Shown: in pieces, positions 10,891-23,450 of the stretch
Layout of the letters: every line of letters starts with the position of its first letter
Numbering within the stretch: position 1 is the first letter of the stretch
Source of the DNA: Ampullaceana balthica
Lineage: Eukaryota; Mollusca; Gastropoda; Lymnaeidae
DNA length: 64,000 bases
Direction: 5' to 3'
Assembly (NCBI GenBank): GCA_944989445.1
Contig: CALYLW010000011.1
Coordinates: 3,005,501 to 3,069,500 of the forward strand
The notes under the pieces: generated by a model
Told to the model about the DNA's origin: nothing
What the model saw: only the letters and a program-made list of their open reading frames with translations
Databases searched by the model: none
Translations under genes and position numbers: made by a program

Positions 10891-13800
10891 GAAAGCTCTT
10901 GGGATGTCTTAGGGGTCAAGAAACAGTTGATAGAACCTACGGTGGAGTAAAAAAAATAATAATAGAAAAACAGAACTTATGAAAGTTTCAAACGACATCA
11001 GAATTTATGAATTCAAATGCTGATTTTATTTTTTAAAAAGGGGGTAGCAGGGGGACATCTTAACTGTTATACACTGTTAAGTTGTTTAGATTTTATTTTG
11101 AGACTTTTTTATGTTTAGTAGTTTTACAGTAATTAAAGCTGAAGGCAATTGAAAAAAAATAATTTTTTTTAAATGTAAAAAAGTGGTTTTCACACTTGGT
11201 TTTCTTTAAAGGAAATTTTCTTGTGTAAAATAAACGAATGGTCGGCAATATGAGATCGGATATTTATCATTTCCTACTTTGATGATGGCATGTTTCCTGA
11301 AACTCCCAAACAAAATGGCTTTAATCATCAACAAAGGAATTAACGTTGTCAGTTGGAAAACTGTTTCTTTATAATGAATACTACCAAAGTAACGTTTCTT
11401 TCATTTAAGCAGCATACGATGTTTTAATGTTACGAAAACTTGACAAAGGGCATTCGTTGGGTCCTAGACCTGCCAATGTCCAAGACACGTGCGCTTCTAA
11501 GACTTTATCTCAAGGTGTTTTAGAAAAACAACTTTTGTCTCTGCAGTCATTGACAACTACAAACAGACCTAGTGGCGAAATTATTTTCAGGGATATATCA
11601 AATTATGATTATTTTACCATGTAAAGAAGTTACATTAATTTATAAAATTTTTCTTTCAGCAGTTGGATAACGTTCATCTGTAGAGATGTTGTACTGGCAT
11701 TGTTTAAGGTAAACGATACTCACTATCCAGCTGGCTGAACTGGTAACTTACGTATTTATAGGGTAACGTAGGGAAACATAGTCATCCAAACTGGCCAGTT
11801 TTCTGTTTAAAAAACAAAAACAAAAGGAAAATCACGACTGCAAAGAAACCGACTCACACAAGCAACCATGAGCAGGGGTTGCCGGGAACACAAGCCAGCG
11901 TCTGTGCCGTGCAGTAAAAGACGGTTAGTTTGAGAGTAAGTCGCCCCTATACCGTCACCGACAGCTGCTTTACACGTCATCACCTGTCGGAGATGACATC
12001 GAATGACATAAGTGTGCCGGTATCAAAGTCGGGGAGGGTAGGGTGAAGAGGGTATTAACCCATACTTGGCAGATGCCATGCGCTATGATGAGACTCCGCC
12101 TAATTTTCTTTAATGCTGAAGTAATACTGTGCACTTCGAGTCAATAAGGTTCTGTTTTTTTTTCTTTCAAATTCTTCCATCGACGGAAAATAAAATCCTT
12201 TGTTTGTTTTTTTTCTTTCTTTTTCTCAATGATATCGCACTCTACTCACCCCGCACCAAAAGCCGGATCTTAAACCACCAAACTGTTCATTACTCTGTCG
12301 AGCCCAGTGTGGGTATCGAGACAAAGGATTGTAAAATATTTTTTCGACTCTGGGTAAACATATACGATTACGTCTCATCGTGGATACAAACGATAATTGA
12401 CGCAACTGTTATTCCTATCTTTTGTATTTATTGGGATATTTAGTTTTCACTGACTAAAATTCCATGGAGTCTTCAACGTTCTCGAATAACTTTCGTCTCT
12501 CCGAGACCAGTTTTGAGACCGCCAGCTCGCCGACCAAGGTCATGACAGTAATAGACTTTCTGTCAGGACGCAGCGGTGCTTTCAGCTGATAAGGGAGATG
12601 AATCCGGCTGTACATGCAGCTCTAATGACTTCTTGGGACCATGAGGTCACGCACGCCAAACACCGAATCTGAACAGGACGCCATTGATTTGTGTACTTTT
12701 CTCTTGTTTCTGCGCTATTTTTCGTCCCGTCGTCCTGATTCTAAAATGTCGGGTCTCGAGATCACTGCCCCGCGTGATAGTTCGGAATTAATTCGCGATC
12801 GGATCGTGCGATTAAATCGCGCATCGCGAATTCTAAGATCGTCAGATAGGCTTTTATTTGGGGGCGAGCCCGTGGTCTTAGCACGCTCGGCGCTGTTCTT
12901 AGCAACGGGGTACTCGTAGTTTGTTTATTTATTTACTTAAACTCGTAATGAGATAGTGGTATTTGTCCGCACGATTGTTCTGTAGTGCTATGAGTCCTGT
13001 CTTCCTGTCACAAGTTTTGCCATGTGGCTTGAGATGGGGGACTAGATAGAGCTGATGAGGGCATACACAAGTTTACAGCGATAAAGGAAGGGGTCGAATG
13101 TTGAGTGGAGGATGTTAATGCTATAATCAAATAGAGCAAATTGAACTCATGCCATTTAAGACAAGTCCTCAAATTTGGTTGATAGACGATTGAGATTAAA
13201 ACATACGCTATAAATATGATTGTGTATTTCAAAAGCGATCAAAAGTATTTTCCCCTTCCAATTTAATAACTAGATATTGCAGTATGAGAAATATTTTTTT
13301 TTAAAGACTGCTGAAACGAAGAAGGAGTTTGGAAAAATTAATAAGATGGTACGGGTTATTTCTTATTTTTTCCTTTCAATGTCAAGAATCACATAATAAG
13401 ATCATAATCATTGTTAATACATGTCTGCATATGGTCCCATTGAACTATTCATTGTTGTTGGTTTGGGGGGGGGGATTTGCAGTCTCCCAGCAATGGCACT
13501 GCAACACAAAGGAGGCTTTCATCACAATTAGGTATATGGTCTCCTTTGTTTTCACCTAGAGTTTTCAGTAACTGCTGTCATCTCTTATTGTACTCCGCCA
13601 TCTTTTTTTGAGTTCATTTCATTAAAGCTTCTGGTTGTCCACTCTCTTTATAGCAATATTTTTTAAAATTTTGATGAGATCATCTGTTCAACTGTTTGAT
13701 GATAAACTATGTTTTTGTCATCGTTACATTCACACCCTAACAAGCAGTAAGATCATGTTTTTATCTGGTTAATCAACGCTTTTACGATAGCTCTTCTATT

Positions 13801-14111
13801 TCTTTAGGGATACGCTATAATATGTTGTCTTTTGTATACCACGTACTGTAATGACTTGCTACATGAGAATGATTTGATTGGAGTCAAGGAAGCTTTCAAA
13901 TGATGGCAAGAAGTTGAAGAAACAAACTCAGCGTTGTGTTTTCAAACAAATTTAAAATTTTCACTCCCTAGGAAAAATCATGTTATTCCTACCAGGATAT
14001 CAAAAAATTCAAAAGTCTTTCAAGTTTCATTCCTCAAAAAGCTAAGACTTAGATGGTTAATTTGATTCTCTGCGTGAATACGCCTTCTTGTCAAGGTAAG
14101 CACGTTAAATT
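10891..14111. other. Unassigned, mostly AT-rich sequence
   Basis: No tandem array or transposon end seen. 12480-12910 is GC-richer and contains the palindrome listed separately. Open frames of 65 to 104 codons look like chance frames. Confidence 0.4.
12790..12832. repeat. CpG-rich 43-bp imperfect palindrome
   Basis: Outer arms AATTCGCGAT (12790-12799) and ATCGCGAATT (12823-12832) are perfectly complementary. Inside them GTGCGATT and AATCGCGC pair with one mismatch. It could form a cruciform or be a dimeric factor-binding site. Its CpG density is striking in this AT-rich window. Confidence 0.7.
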
Positions 14112-14400
14112 GAAAATAACAAGCTACCCCTGGTAAAATAACAAGCTATCCCTGGTAAAATAACAAGCTATCCCTGGTAAAATAACAAGCTATCCCTGGT
14201 AAAATAACAAGCTATCCCTGGTTAAATAACAAGCTATCCCTGGTTAAATAACAAGCTATCCCTGGTAAAGTAAAAAGCTATCCCTGGTAAAATAACAAGA
14301 TATCCCTGGTAAAATAACAAACTATCCCTGGTAAAATAACTAGCTATCCCTGGTAAAATAACAAGCTATCCCTGGTAAAATAACAAGCTCTCCCTGGTCA
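14112..14400 (+). repeat. 22-bp minisatellite, about 13 units
   Basis: Units of the form AACAAGCTATCCCTGGTAAA repeat every 22 bp with scattered substitutions. Confidence 0.9.
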
Positions 14401-15264
14401 AATCTTGGCATTGACAATGAAACATCACTTTAAAATTGAAAACTGGATACAAAAGCGCACACATATTCTCCTCTATTTTCGCTTTTAATCACTTAATCCA
14501 GGTAGCATATCCACAAATGAACGTCCCATTCCCCTGCTAAGCTTTTCGGTGGCCTACACCGGAAACACATCAGGAGTAACCCGGCCCGTGTCTCGAGACT
14601 GCCAACTGAACGTTGCATTGTCACAAGCTCAGTGAATGAAATCACAACAATGCCCGAGGGTGGTGCGTTTAACAGCCATTCTTCCCCAGTCGGCGTCCAT
14701 CCCTACCTACCTCAGAGTTGGATTCTATGATACACCACACCTCAAGTGCACCCCACGTGGAAATTCCTCTAAATGTGTCCACCCCTTTAATAACATCCCC
14801 CCTCCAGGTCCGACAATTTCTTTCTCCCTCACGTCCACCCATGGCCTCCGCTTAACTGGCACGGAAATAACAGGCCGCGCCTGGTATGTTTCATCATGTA
14901 TCATTATACAGGGCTGATCTACCCGTGCTCCACCGCGACCCCGGCTTTAAGTGACTGACAGGCACGGTCATTTTCTTAAATCCCCTGCGGTCATTTCTTC
15001 TGTCGTGTCCGGAACGACCGATCTGGCCCGCCCTCTCAACTTAAACGCGACCAGTTATCGGAAACGGGTGACCGTTGCCGCCACGAAACGGGTCGTAAAG
15101 GCCCCGTTATTTAGCGGAAACGGAAGGGTCGAGAGGAGAGAAGTGTGAACCAGGTTTGATAACATTCGTGGACGCGCCATCTCGTTCCCGTGTCACCTCA
15201 GTGCTCTGTCAGTCTAACGGGCTCACTTCCGGTGTCTTTGGCTGCCAACACTGTCAGCTCGTGG
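14401..15264. other. Unassigned sequence
   Basis: Moderately GC-rich between 14500 and 15250, with chance-length frames only. No repeat or RNA gene identified. Confidence 0.4.
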
Positions 15265-15440
15265 ACAGTTGAGATGATTTGTTGATACTAGTCAACCTTG
15301 ATAACGAGTCGGAATCAAGACAGTTGAGTTGTTGATACTAGTATTATTAGTCACCCGTTGATAATGTGGCGGAATAAGACAGTTGATTTGTTAATACTAG
15401 TCACTTGTCAGCAGCCATTGATAAAGTTAAGGAATAACAC
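15265..15440 (+). repeat. Degenerate 56-60-bp tandem repeat, three units
   Basis: Units begin CAGTTGA at 15265, 15321 and 15380 and share TTGTTGATACTAGTCA and TTGATAA blocks. Substantial divergence between units. Confidence 0.6.
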
Positions 15441-18151
15441 AAAAAATGTACTGGCATTCAACGGTATTGTCCCTATGATATAATTCATCCCGTTAACCTC
15501 TAGTCTGTTTTTTTTATTTCTTTTAATGTAAAACTTATTGTAAATGTTCTTATATTTTTATTTCACGATTCCGTATAATCGTCTAATTTTATATCAGCCA
15601 ATCACTGAAACGAATTAAATTCATAATGCAAAAAATTTCCTATTATGTTTTAATGCTATTATTATTAATTTTTTTAAATAAATGATGCATTAATTCGATA
15701 TCATAAGTGTCTTATTTTTAGCCTTATTTTTGGAATCTGTTTTATATTTCTAATATGCTTTTTTAATGACTATATTAACATAGAGCAAAATATGGTGCTA
15801 ATCAGCCGATTGAAAACAAATCATTTGAGGAGTTCACTTTAAAAACCTATTGCAAGTGACTTTTAAGGGTTTATGAGAATAGGGCATTTATAGTTGAGCG
15901 ACTTAGCAGATTTTACTAGTGTTTTAATATTTTTGATATTTTTAACATTAAAATACAGCCTTTTTATTGGGTTTTAAATGACCAAGCCAAAATATACTGT
16001 AGAGTTTTACCATTTAAATCAGAAAAAGTCCGAAATTCATTTTCCCGGCAAAATCGACTTAGTAGGTTTTGCAAATGGACTCTTCATTTTACCAACTAAC
16101 TTTGCATTTCTTCCATACAAATATTATTGCACAAAATTCGATTGGTATGTTCTGTTTAAGGAAATATCTTCCATGGTTAACCGGGATTCGACCCGGCTAG
16201 TGGATTGTTTCGGTTAATATCATGACAGTATCCATCAGCAAATCTACCCGTTGGTTGGCTGTGAAGTGCTTAGTACTCTGCGCCCTGTCACTAGTCAGAC
16301 AATAAATATTCTTTCAACTTTTCTTTAGCACAATACCTAGTCAACATCTCACACTTTAGACATTAGTGTCGAATCTTTCTCCATCGGTTCTTTCTAACTC
16401 ACCGACTTGGAAAATGTTGATGATTGGCGTCACAGTTTAACGAGATCATAATGTTCTCGAATCGGGGGAAAATAAAGACCAAAAGTGAATTTGTTGTAAA
16501 AATCCTTATTGTTATATCCATTAATCACTCCGTTTGGTCGCTTCCGAAAATTCGTAACCCTTTCTTCAATTCTAAGAATTCATATTTTATACGCTTCTTT
16601 TTCAAAGTTTGAATGGCAATTGACACAATGCTGTGATTTACTTTGATGGTTTACCAAAGGCGTAGTTAGGGTTAATTCTGTGGGGTCTTGCTTTTGACGC
16701 ACCCTTCACGATAAAATCTCTGCAGTTGCCCAAAAAATTACCCCCCCCCCAAACATCTCCCCATTACAGAAGGAAAATATCCCCGCGGCGGATTCACCTC
16801 ATCTGCACCCCTTCTAATGTCTTTTATGGGCAATGCTAGGTTGTTTTGTTTTTTTTAACGTGCCCTAGTAATATAGGCTACTTATTGACCTATTTGATTA
16901 TTTATAGGTAACCAGATTTAAGCCCAAAGATTTAAACAGGAAACGCATTTTATTTTTAAAAATTGACAAATTTAATTTTTATCACTTTATTTATTTAATT
17001 TATTTTTTTTTAAGTTAACGCTTAATTTATAGATAAATATTATCATTGAATTATTAAAATAACCTAGAAATAGAGTGGTTGAATTTGCTTTTTCATTGAC
17101 ATACTGTTTGCTACCTGATCACAAGTGTCAATATAATACTAGATTATACGAAGTGATATATTTACTATCGTCTTCGACCATGTCATAATCACCCAAATAT
17201 GTTCAAATAATTGATTCCAAGACCATCTGACCCTGTAAACAACAACTCGACCGGAAATAAAAACAGTCGTGATTGAATTCACTAGACAAATAAGTGACCC
17301 TCCTTTGTTCCTGTCGTCGGTACTCTTAACGGGTGTTGCGCAATCTGCGAGGACACGGAGGCTTTGGCTAAATGTTTACACTTGACCCGCCCCTCCCACA
17401 CTGGACACACTCGGACACACACAGGGTACGCAAATCATGACAAAAACTTTCAATCTACCCCGTATACTCATCAAAGTCTCTATCACCCCCAGGTAATTCA
17501 TTTTCAAATTGCTGCTTGACAATTGAGAAGTCCGCAAAATTATAATAATATCTTTTCTATGTCCTGAGGACCAAGCGTGATCAATGTTTTGACCATTTTT
17601 ACTCCAATGTATTGTTAGCTCATTGAAGGATTTGCGCTGTTCTGTGAAGAGAAAAGTGAAATTGGCTGAAATAGGCTTAGTTAACTTGAACTGTATAGAG
17701 GACAGGAGACAGTAAAAACAAATATGTCAAATGTTGATTTCTCAACGGTTTCTTTTGAAAGCTTGTTCCAGTTACGGATTGTCATTTGCGTGAAAGAGCA
17801 GCTCCTGTTACTAATGGCAACCCTTCTTTGGTTATTAGATCCCAGTCGTCTGCTTTCTCAACCAATTGCCACCTGGTGTGTAATTGCTTGTTGTCTTCGC
17901 GAAATATCTCTTGATTTGTTCTTATTTATTTCTCAAGACAACTCGGTTCAGATCGAGGCGTTGAATTGTTTCGTCTGCCGAAATCATGCAATCATATTGG
18001 CTTGTTGGCTTATCTGAGACTTCTATACATTTTAGAGGCTACATTTCAGTTCAACGTGAGCATATCAAGCGCTAGAAATGTGAACAATTTAATTGGAGAC
18101 CCAAACTTTACGACAAGAGTCAGGAATAACCATCTTTCATAGGATGTTGAC
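15441..18151. other. Unassigned AT-rich sequence
   Basis: AT-rich without tandem structure. A 97-codon hydrophobic frame at 17724-18017 is not recognisable and I do not call it a gene. Confidence 0.4.
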
Positions 18152-18246
<95 letters not shown>

Positions 18247-18285
18247 GAGAGACAGAGAGACAGAGAGACAGAGAGACAGAGACAG
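18152..18285. repeat. GA microsatellite with GACA edge
   Basis: Nearly pure GA dinucleotides from about 18158 to 18240, then GAGACA-type units to 18285. Arg-Glu and Ser-Leu open frames across it are artefacts. Confidence 0.95.
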
Positions 18286-19498
18286 TTGTTTGCACATACT
18301 AGGAGAAAAAAAACTAAATGATTATCATATGCGATGTTCTGAGTTACAAATTGAACACTGACAATAACACCAGACGGTACACTGTCACTAATCATCCCGT
18401 CCCAGCCCGCCCCTTACCGCTCTCCCCTGTGACAGTCGAATCACGGCCTCACAAAACACTGGCATTATTAGTGACCGGCCAGGTCCTAACAATGATAATC
18501 ACCATCCCTGGTCAGTCACGCATCCACACCCTCGCACGGACGCGCACACACACACACACAACTTAACGGGGGACAGGTCGGGCTCATCTTGACAGGGAAA
18601 TCGATCACGTGATTGTTCAACAAAGACCCCAAGAAAATCTGTTGTATGCTCCCGCCCCCTCCCATAGCCGTCTCATCTGTGTCCAGTATTGTTGTATTGC
18701 CGTAGAATGACTGGCGCTACTTGTCCTTGAAGAACTAAACTATAAGCTAATATATATATATTTTAAATTGATGTCTGGTTGAACTGGGTTGTGTCGTATA
18801 TTCAGAATGACCAGCTTGTCTTATATAGGGAGAAAGAAATGCACGTAAAATTCCAAGTCTATCCTACATATTTAAAAAAGTATCACTAACGTCTCTTCGG
18901 TGTGAAGTTTGTTTGTTTGTGTGCTGATTTGGTGTCGATAACCATAAGAGCTAAAAGAAACATGCTTTTTATATTTTAATTCCACCCACCTCCAACAATG
19001 TAATGAATTATAACCAAAAACAAAAAAGTGGCTAAATTTTTATTTTTGTGTGTTTATAATGTAATGGTTGGCTGAAACGATAGGGAAACCACGCGTTATT
19101 TGTTTTAGAGTGATGAAAACATTGATCAGGAACACACATTTTGTTTTTGACGAATTTTATGAAAATGTGTTGTTCAGATTTGCTACTACGATAGTTTCAT
19201 GAGTATCTATTCCAAAACTTTTTAGAATTTAATAAGAGACCAGTGCACAACGACATTTCCATCTACCGTTAGGCTCAGGTACTTCCTTTCCCGAGTGAGC
19301 ACGTGACACGCGAGCTGGCGCATCTCTATTTGTGTTAGAGGCCATTAAATAATTGATGGTGTCATAAGTAACATTTATTAAACTTACTCGTCGAAAATCG
19401 AAATAACAATGGAATGTCTTCTTTATATGACATCTTTTAACCAGCATCGCAAACAGGCAAGTGCATTGACATTATTTGGTTCAAGTGATGAGCGGGTC
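18286..19498. other. Unassigned sequence
   Basis: A short CA run lies at 18545-18561. Otherwise ordinary sequence without a recognisable feature. Confidence 0.4.
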
Positions 19499-19506
19499 TT
19501 ATAGAG

Positions 19507-19691
19507 CAGTGCTTCTCAAAGTGGTGGTCCGCGGACCGGTGCCGGTCCGTGGGCCATCCGCTGCCGGTCCGCAGATGTTCTCAAAAAAGGACAGAAAAAA
19601 TTGTCAGTGCAGGGAAAATAGTGCACCGGTCCCTGGTGCAATGGAAAAAATTCCTGCAGGTCCACCATACTAAAAAGTTTGAGAAGCACTG
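19507..19691. mobile_element. hAT-type MITE, 185 bp, intact
   Basis: Terminal inverted repeats are perfect for 14 bp: CAGTGCTTCTCAAA at the left and TTTGAGAAGCACTG at the right. It is flanked by a perfect 8-bp direct repeat TTATAGAG (19499-19506 and 19692-19699), the target duplication length of hAT transposons. The interior has GC-rich inverted CGGTCCG motifs and no transposase, so it is non-autonomous and must have moved using a related element elsewhere. Confidence 0.93.
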
Positions 19692-19829
19692 TTATAGAGT
19701 ATAGACGATATAACCAGCCGGGCTGAACAATTGTTCACATAGCTTTAGATTGTCTCAGCTGAAGTTTCTGATACTTTAGTGGATGTTTGGTTTTCAGGTG
19801 ATATGTAAATGAAGTGTTAGAACCATGGT

Positions 19830-19875
19830 AACAATGTTCCCTTTAAGCAGCGTGGCTGCAAAGCGTGGCGTCGGT
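19830..19875 (+). mobile_element. Truncated hAT-like terminus
   Basis: CAATGTTCCCTTTAAGC and the following GTGGCTGC block match the left end of the complete MITE at 50313-50502. The copy breaks off at the TA microsatellite, so only the first 40 or so bases survive. Confidence 0.5.

Positions 19876-19878
<3 letters not shown>

Positions 19879-19954
<76 letters not shown>
19879..19954. repeat. TA microsatellite
   Basis: About 75 bp of alternating AT with one phase break near 19917. Confidence 0.95.
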
Positions 19955-19957
<3 letters not shown>

Positions 19958-20324
19958 TAGTTGATCGAACCAAACTCTTGCAAATGACAAAACTCATTGC
20001 TCCAGTAGCCAGTCCTTACGTCACAATTATACAACATTTGGGCCAATCACAAATCAGTACGTCCATACAGAACAGCCCGACCATTTTCCTTGTCATGACA
20101 ATTAACGTGCTCAAAGTTCTTTGTTTCCCTTCAGTTCTAACTGCTAACGCTTTGAAGCTTCAAATTAGAGGTCTGGCGTGATGTCATTGATGTTCTCAAT
20201 TCTCACAAAGCTGCTGACCCACTGTTGACGGTTCTCACCCCCCCTAACCCCACTCCCACCCACCAATTGAAGTCTAATAGGTCCACCTCTTCCTCCTTTC
20301 TTAACTTATAACCTTTATATAAAG

Positions 20325-20487
20325 TTTAAATCGAGCAAATATGAAAGAAAATACAGACAAAAATCTTTAACGGAACACATCAGGGAACACGACAAAGAAA
20401 ACAGCTGGGACGGCTACATGGAATTAATTAATAGTGCAACGGAACAAAGTAAATTACAGAAAACACCTCCTGGAAAACATTGTTTAG
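20325..20487 (+). CDS. Possible internal coding exon, unidentified protein
   Basis: A 163-bp stretch is open in one plus frame and reads as varied, hydrophilic, protein-like sequence, including HIREHDKENSWDGYMELIN. It is preceded by a pyrimidine-rich tract (20285-20301), branch-point-like TTAAC and an AG at 20323-20324. It is followed by TTTAG then GTAAAC (GT at 20488), a good donor. The phase would be 0 in and 1 out. The frame stays open to a TAA at 20500, beyond the donor. I do not recognise the protein and see no partner exons nearby, which would fit a gene with large introns. A chance frame or a pseudogene fragment is also possible. Confidence 0.35.
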
Positions 20488-20501
20488 GTAAACTTTTCTA
20501 A

Positions 20502-22435
20502 TAATATTTCTCCCTCTGGGTATAAGCGAATTTAAAAGAGATTATCGACAAAAGACTTAATTTTTAACAAATGTTGTGTAAAATAATTAATACAATATGG
20601 ACATATTTTATTTTGAATTATAATTTCTGGCTTCTCGCGAGGCGTCTCAGTTATATAATATCAGGCATGTAAATACAAAATTAATGGCGTCTCTTTAGTT
20701 TAAAATATCATTGTTGTTGTTTTTTAGATTGTCATCCAAGGATTAACTTTCCCAAAAACAAATTTCGATACTTAATGTGTATATTATTAAGTGTTATCTC
20801 AAGCACTATGTTATAAGTATTAATAATTTTTTTAGGTCCTCATTCCTGATATCTTTTTTGAATTTTTGAAAAATGATCATGTGCATGCCCTTAGAGATAT
20901 GTAACCCAATCATTTGATTTGGGGCTGCAATGCTCTTTTGTGTATCAATAGTGCATTTATAGTTAGAATGGCTAGTATAGAGAAAGCGATTCGTGACACT
21001 TCTCTTGAAATTGTCATATCAATTATGAATGATTAAATGAATAAATTATGCTACTAGTACTACATAGCACTAAGATTGTCCGTGCTATTGACATGTCTAT
21101 ACACATGCTCGTTGTACTCCGATGTTAAAATAAACTATACCATCAACTACAAGAAAAGAACAAAAAAACAGTGTGACTTTAAAGATAAAATGTTTGTGGA
21201 TAAGATCAATTACTGTAAGACCTAGCTGGAAACGTCCATTGTGGCGGAACTACAGAGATGGCAATGAAATGATTGTCAGTTTCTTGGAAATTGTATTCTG
21301 TCATCGAATAAGACTCACGTCAGCCTATATATCTTCTATATCTCCTATCCATCTTTTAACCATGAATATTTATCATAATAGTTGCAGAATCGTTCACTAC
21401 CTTTTTTAGCAGAGTGCCAAACTCAACCTCATCTGACTCTTTCATAATATCGTGATTTTTTTCATGTACAAATTTTAATGCGTGTTTTATAATTGTATTA
21501 TTTTTTTCTTTTCCGTGAGCTCCGACTAAATCCGTCAGCACTCACACCTCCTAGATCGCGTTGAGGTGGCAACACGCCCCTTCACAGACCGGCCCCCGGA
21601 CTCCCACGAATTAGAGATTTTTTGTATGTTCACCTGGTAATTAAATAGAGTGCGCCCCTTTCATTATAAAAAATGGCTTCCCTTTTCCCGTGTGTTTCGT
21701 CCGGTCGCCTGTCGTCTGCATGTCTGGTGGTCGACTTGTAGGTCGTTGGTCCTGCATTACGTGTGAGTGACAGGCTAACACCAGCGCTCCGGTGGTCCCT
21801 GCGACCCCTTGGCACCTACACTGGTCTCTACACCTTTGTTGGCGCGTTTCATCTGACAACCTTTGATGGTGGGGGCTTGTAAGCCCTGAACTGGATTTCT
21901 GATTGACTAATCTTGACTTGTGTGGTACCAAAGCCTCCAACGTATTAAAATGGACCAACTACTCTATTCAATTTTTCATGTTTCATGACAGTTGGTAGTT
22001 AGCTGCCCTTTCAAGCCCCATTGACACCTTACCATTTGCGTGTTACGTTGAGTTTTGGCCCAACATTATCTATTGGCGGATTAATCCATTCCTAATCGCA
22101 TAGAACCACGACATCCTCCTCTATCTACTTAGGCAAATAGTGCCGAAGAGAGCTGAAGAGCTCCCCGGTAACCTTGGGAACGACGACACTAATAGCATTT
22201 TGACTATAAGCAGACTAACGCTTTAGCCCTGTTGCTTTATACCTTACAACAAAAAGTATCTCCAATGTGGCTAGACGAGAACTGGTAAATTTAAATAACA
22301 TGTGTACTTATCAAATAGCATCGTAACTATTTGTAAAAAAATATATATATCTTTGGTGCCAGTAATGTTGTTGTTGTTCTGGTTGCTTTGTTTATGTGGC
22401 ATTGTTTATGGGATATACTTTAGTATTTAAATACT
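20502..22435. other. Unassigned sequence
   Basis: AT-rich sequence; 21540-21960 is GC-richer with overlapping minus-strand frames (21630-21958) that do not resemble protein. No repeat family identified. Confidence 0.4.
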
Positions 22436-22504
22436 AACTAGCAGACCCGTCGTGCGTTGCAACGATCTCAGTAAAAAGGAATGCATATAGATACAAAAGA
22501 AATA

Positions 22505-23450
22505 ACATTAAGGGTCCCCGGGCCCAGCAGTTTAACTTATGACGTTCGAAAATCTGTTCATTTGAATCAATTTCATAACAAATGCATTTATCTATATTTT
22601 TTTTCAATATTGTGTATGAGTTCGAATCGGGAGTACAATATTAAAAGTTTAGTAAAAAAAGACATTTAGGGCCCCCATTAGGAAATGGACATTAGGAGTT
22701 CAGTGCCATATATTAATTTAATATAGGCTGTTAAGTTTTTACATACCAAGTTTGGTCAAAATCCATTTTTTTCTCATTATTTAACAATTAAACTAATTTT
22801 TATATAGCGAATATAAAAATGACATTTGGGGCCCCCGACCCATTCGATTTAAGATGTAAATTTCAAAATGCTGTTCATTTTAATTATGTGTCATCATGGA
22901 TATACTTCTAAAGATTGTTAAAAATAGAATGACAAATAATATCTCAAACATGTACGAAAAAAGACATTTGGGGCCCCGGCCCTGAACAATTGGACATTAG
23001 AAGTGCAGTGCCCTTTTTTATTTTAATGTGGGCTACCAAGTTTTTATATACAAAGTTTGGTTAAGATCCATTCATTTACTCAGTAGCTAACGCATAAACT
23101 AATTTTTATACAGCTCAAATAAGCACAAAACGACATTAATGGCCCCAGGGCCCATTTAGTGCAAGATGTCAAGTTCAAAACACCTGTTAATTTCAATCAA
23201 TTTCATAGTAGATATATTTATCTATATTTCTCAAGATCTTTAATAATTAAATGGGAATGAAATCTTAAATGTTTGTAAAAAAAGACATTTTGGGCCCCCA
23301 GCCCCGAAGAAATGAATATTAGGAAATAAGTGCCCTATAGTATTTAAATATTTGCTACCAAGTTGTTATATACAAAGTTTGGTTAAGATCCATCAATCTA
23401 CCTAATAGCTAACGCTTAAACTAATTTTAATATAGCTCATATACAAGCCC
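22505..23450 (+). repeat. Degenerate tandem repeat of about 315 bp, three units
   Basis: Each unit carries two GGGCCCC-type blocks preceded by GACATTT and the sequence AAGTTTGGTTAAGATCCAT or a variant, and ends AAACTAATTTTTATATAGC. Corresponding blocks lie near 22512, 22832 and 23142. Divergence is high but the order of landmarks is preserved. Confidence 0.65.

Noticed and set aside
16175..16205. tRNA T-arm-like hairpin CCGGGATTCGACCCGG
   Set aside because: The loop is one base short and no D arm or A box is found on the minus strand.
17724..18017. 97-codon hydrophobic frame resembling a membrane protein
   Set aside because: T-rich DNA encodes hydrophobic residues by default; no signal or family is recognised.
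18046..18395. Ser/Leu and Arg/Glu repeat proteins over GA/CT microsatellites (also near 25.9, 35.5 and 54.2 kb)
   Set aside because: Dinucleotide repeats are open in most frames; no gene structure is present.
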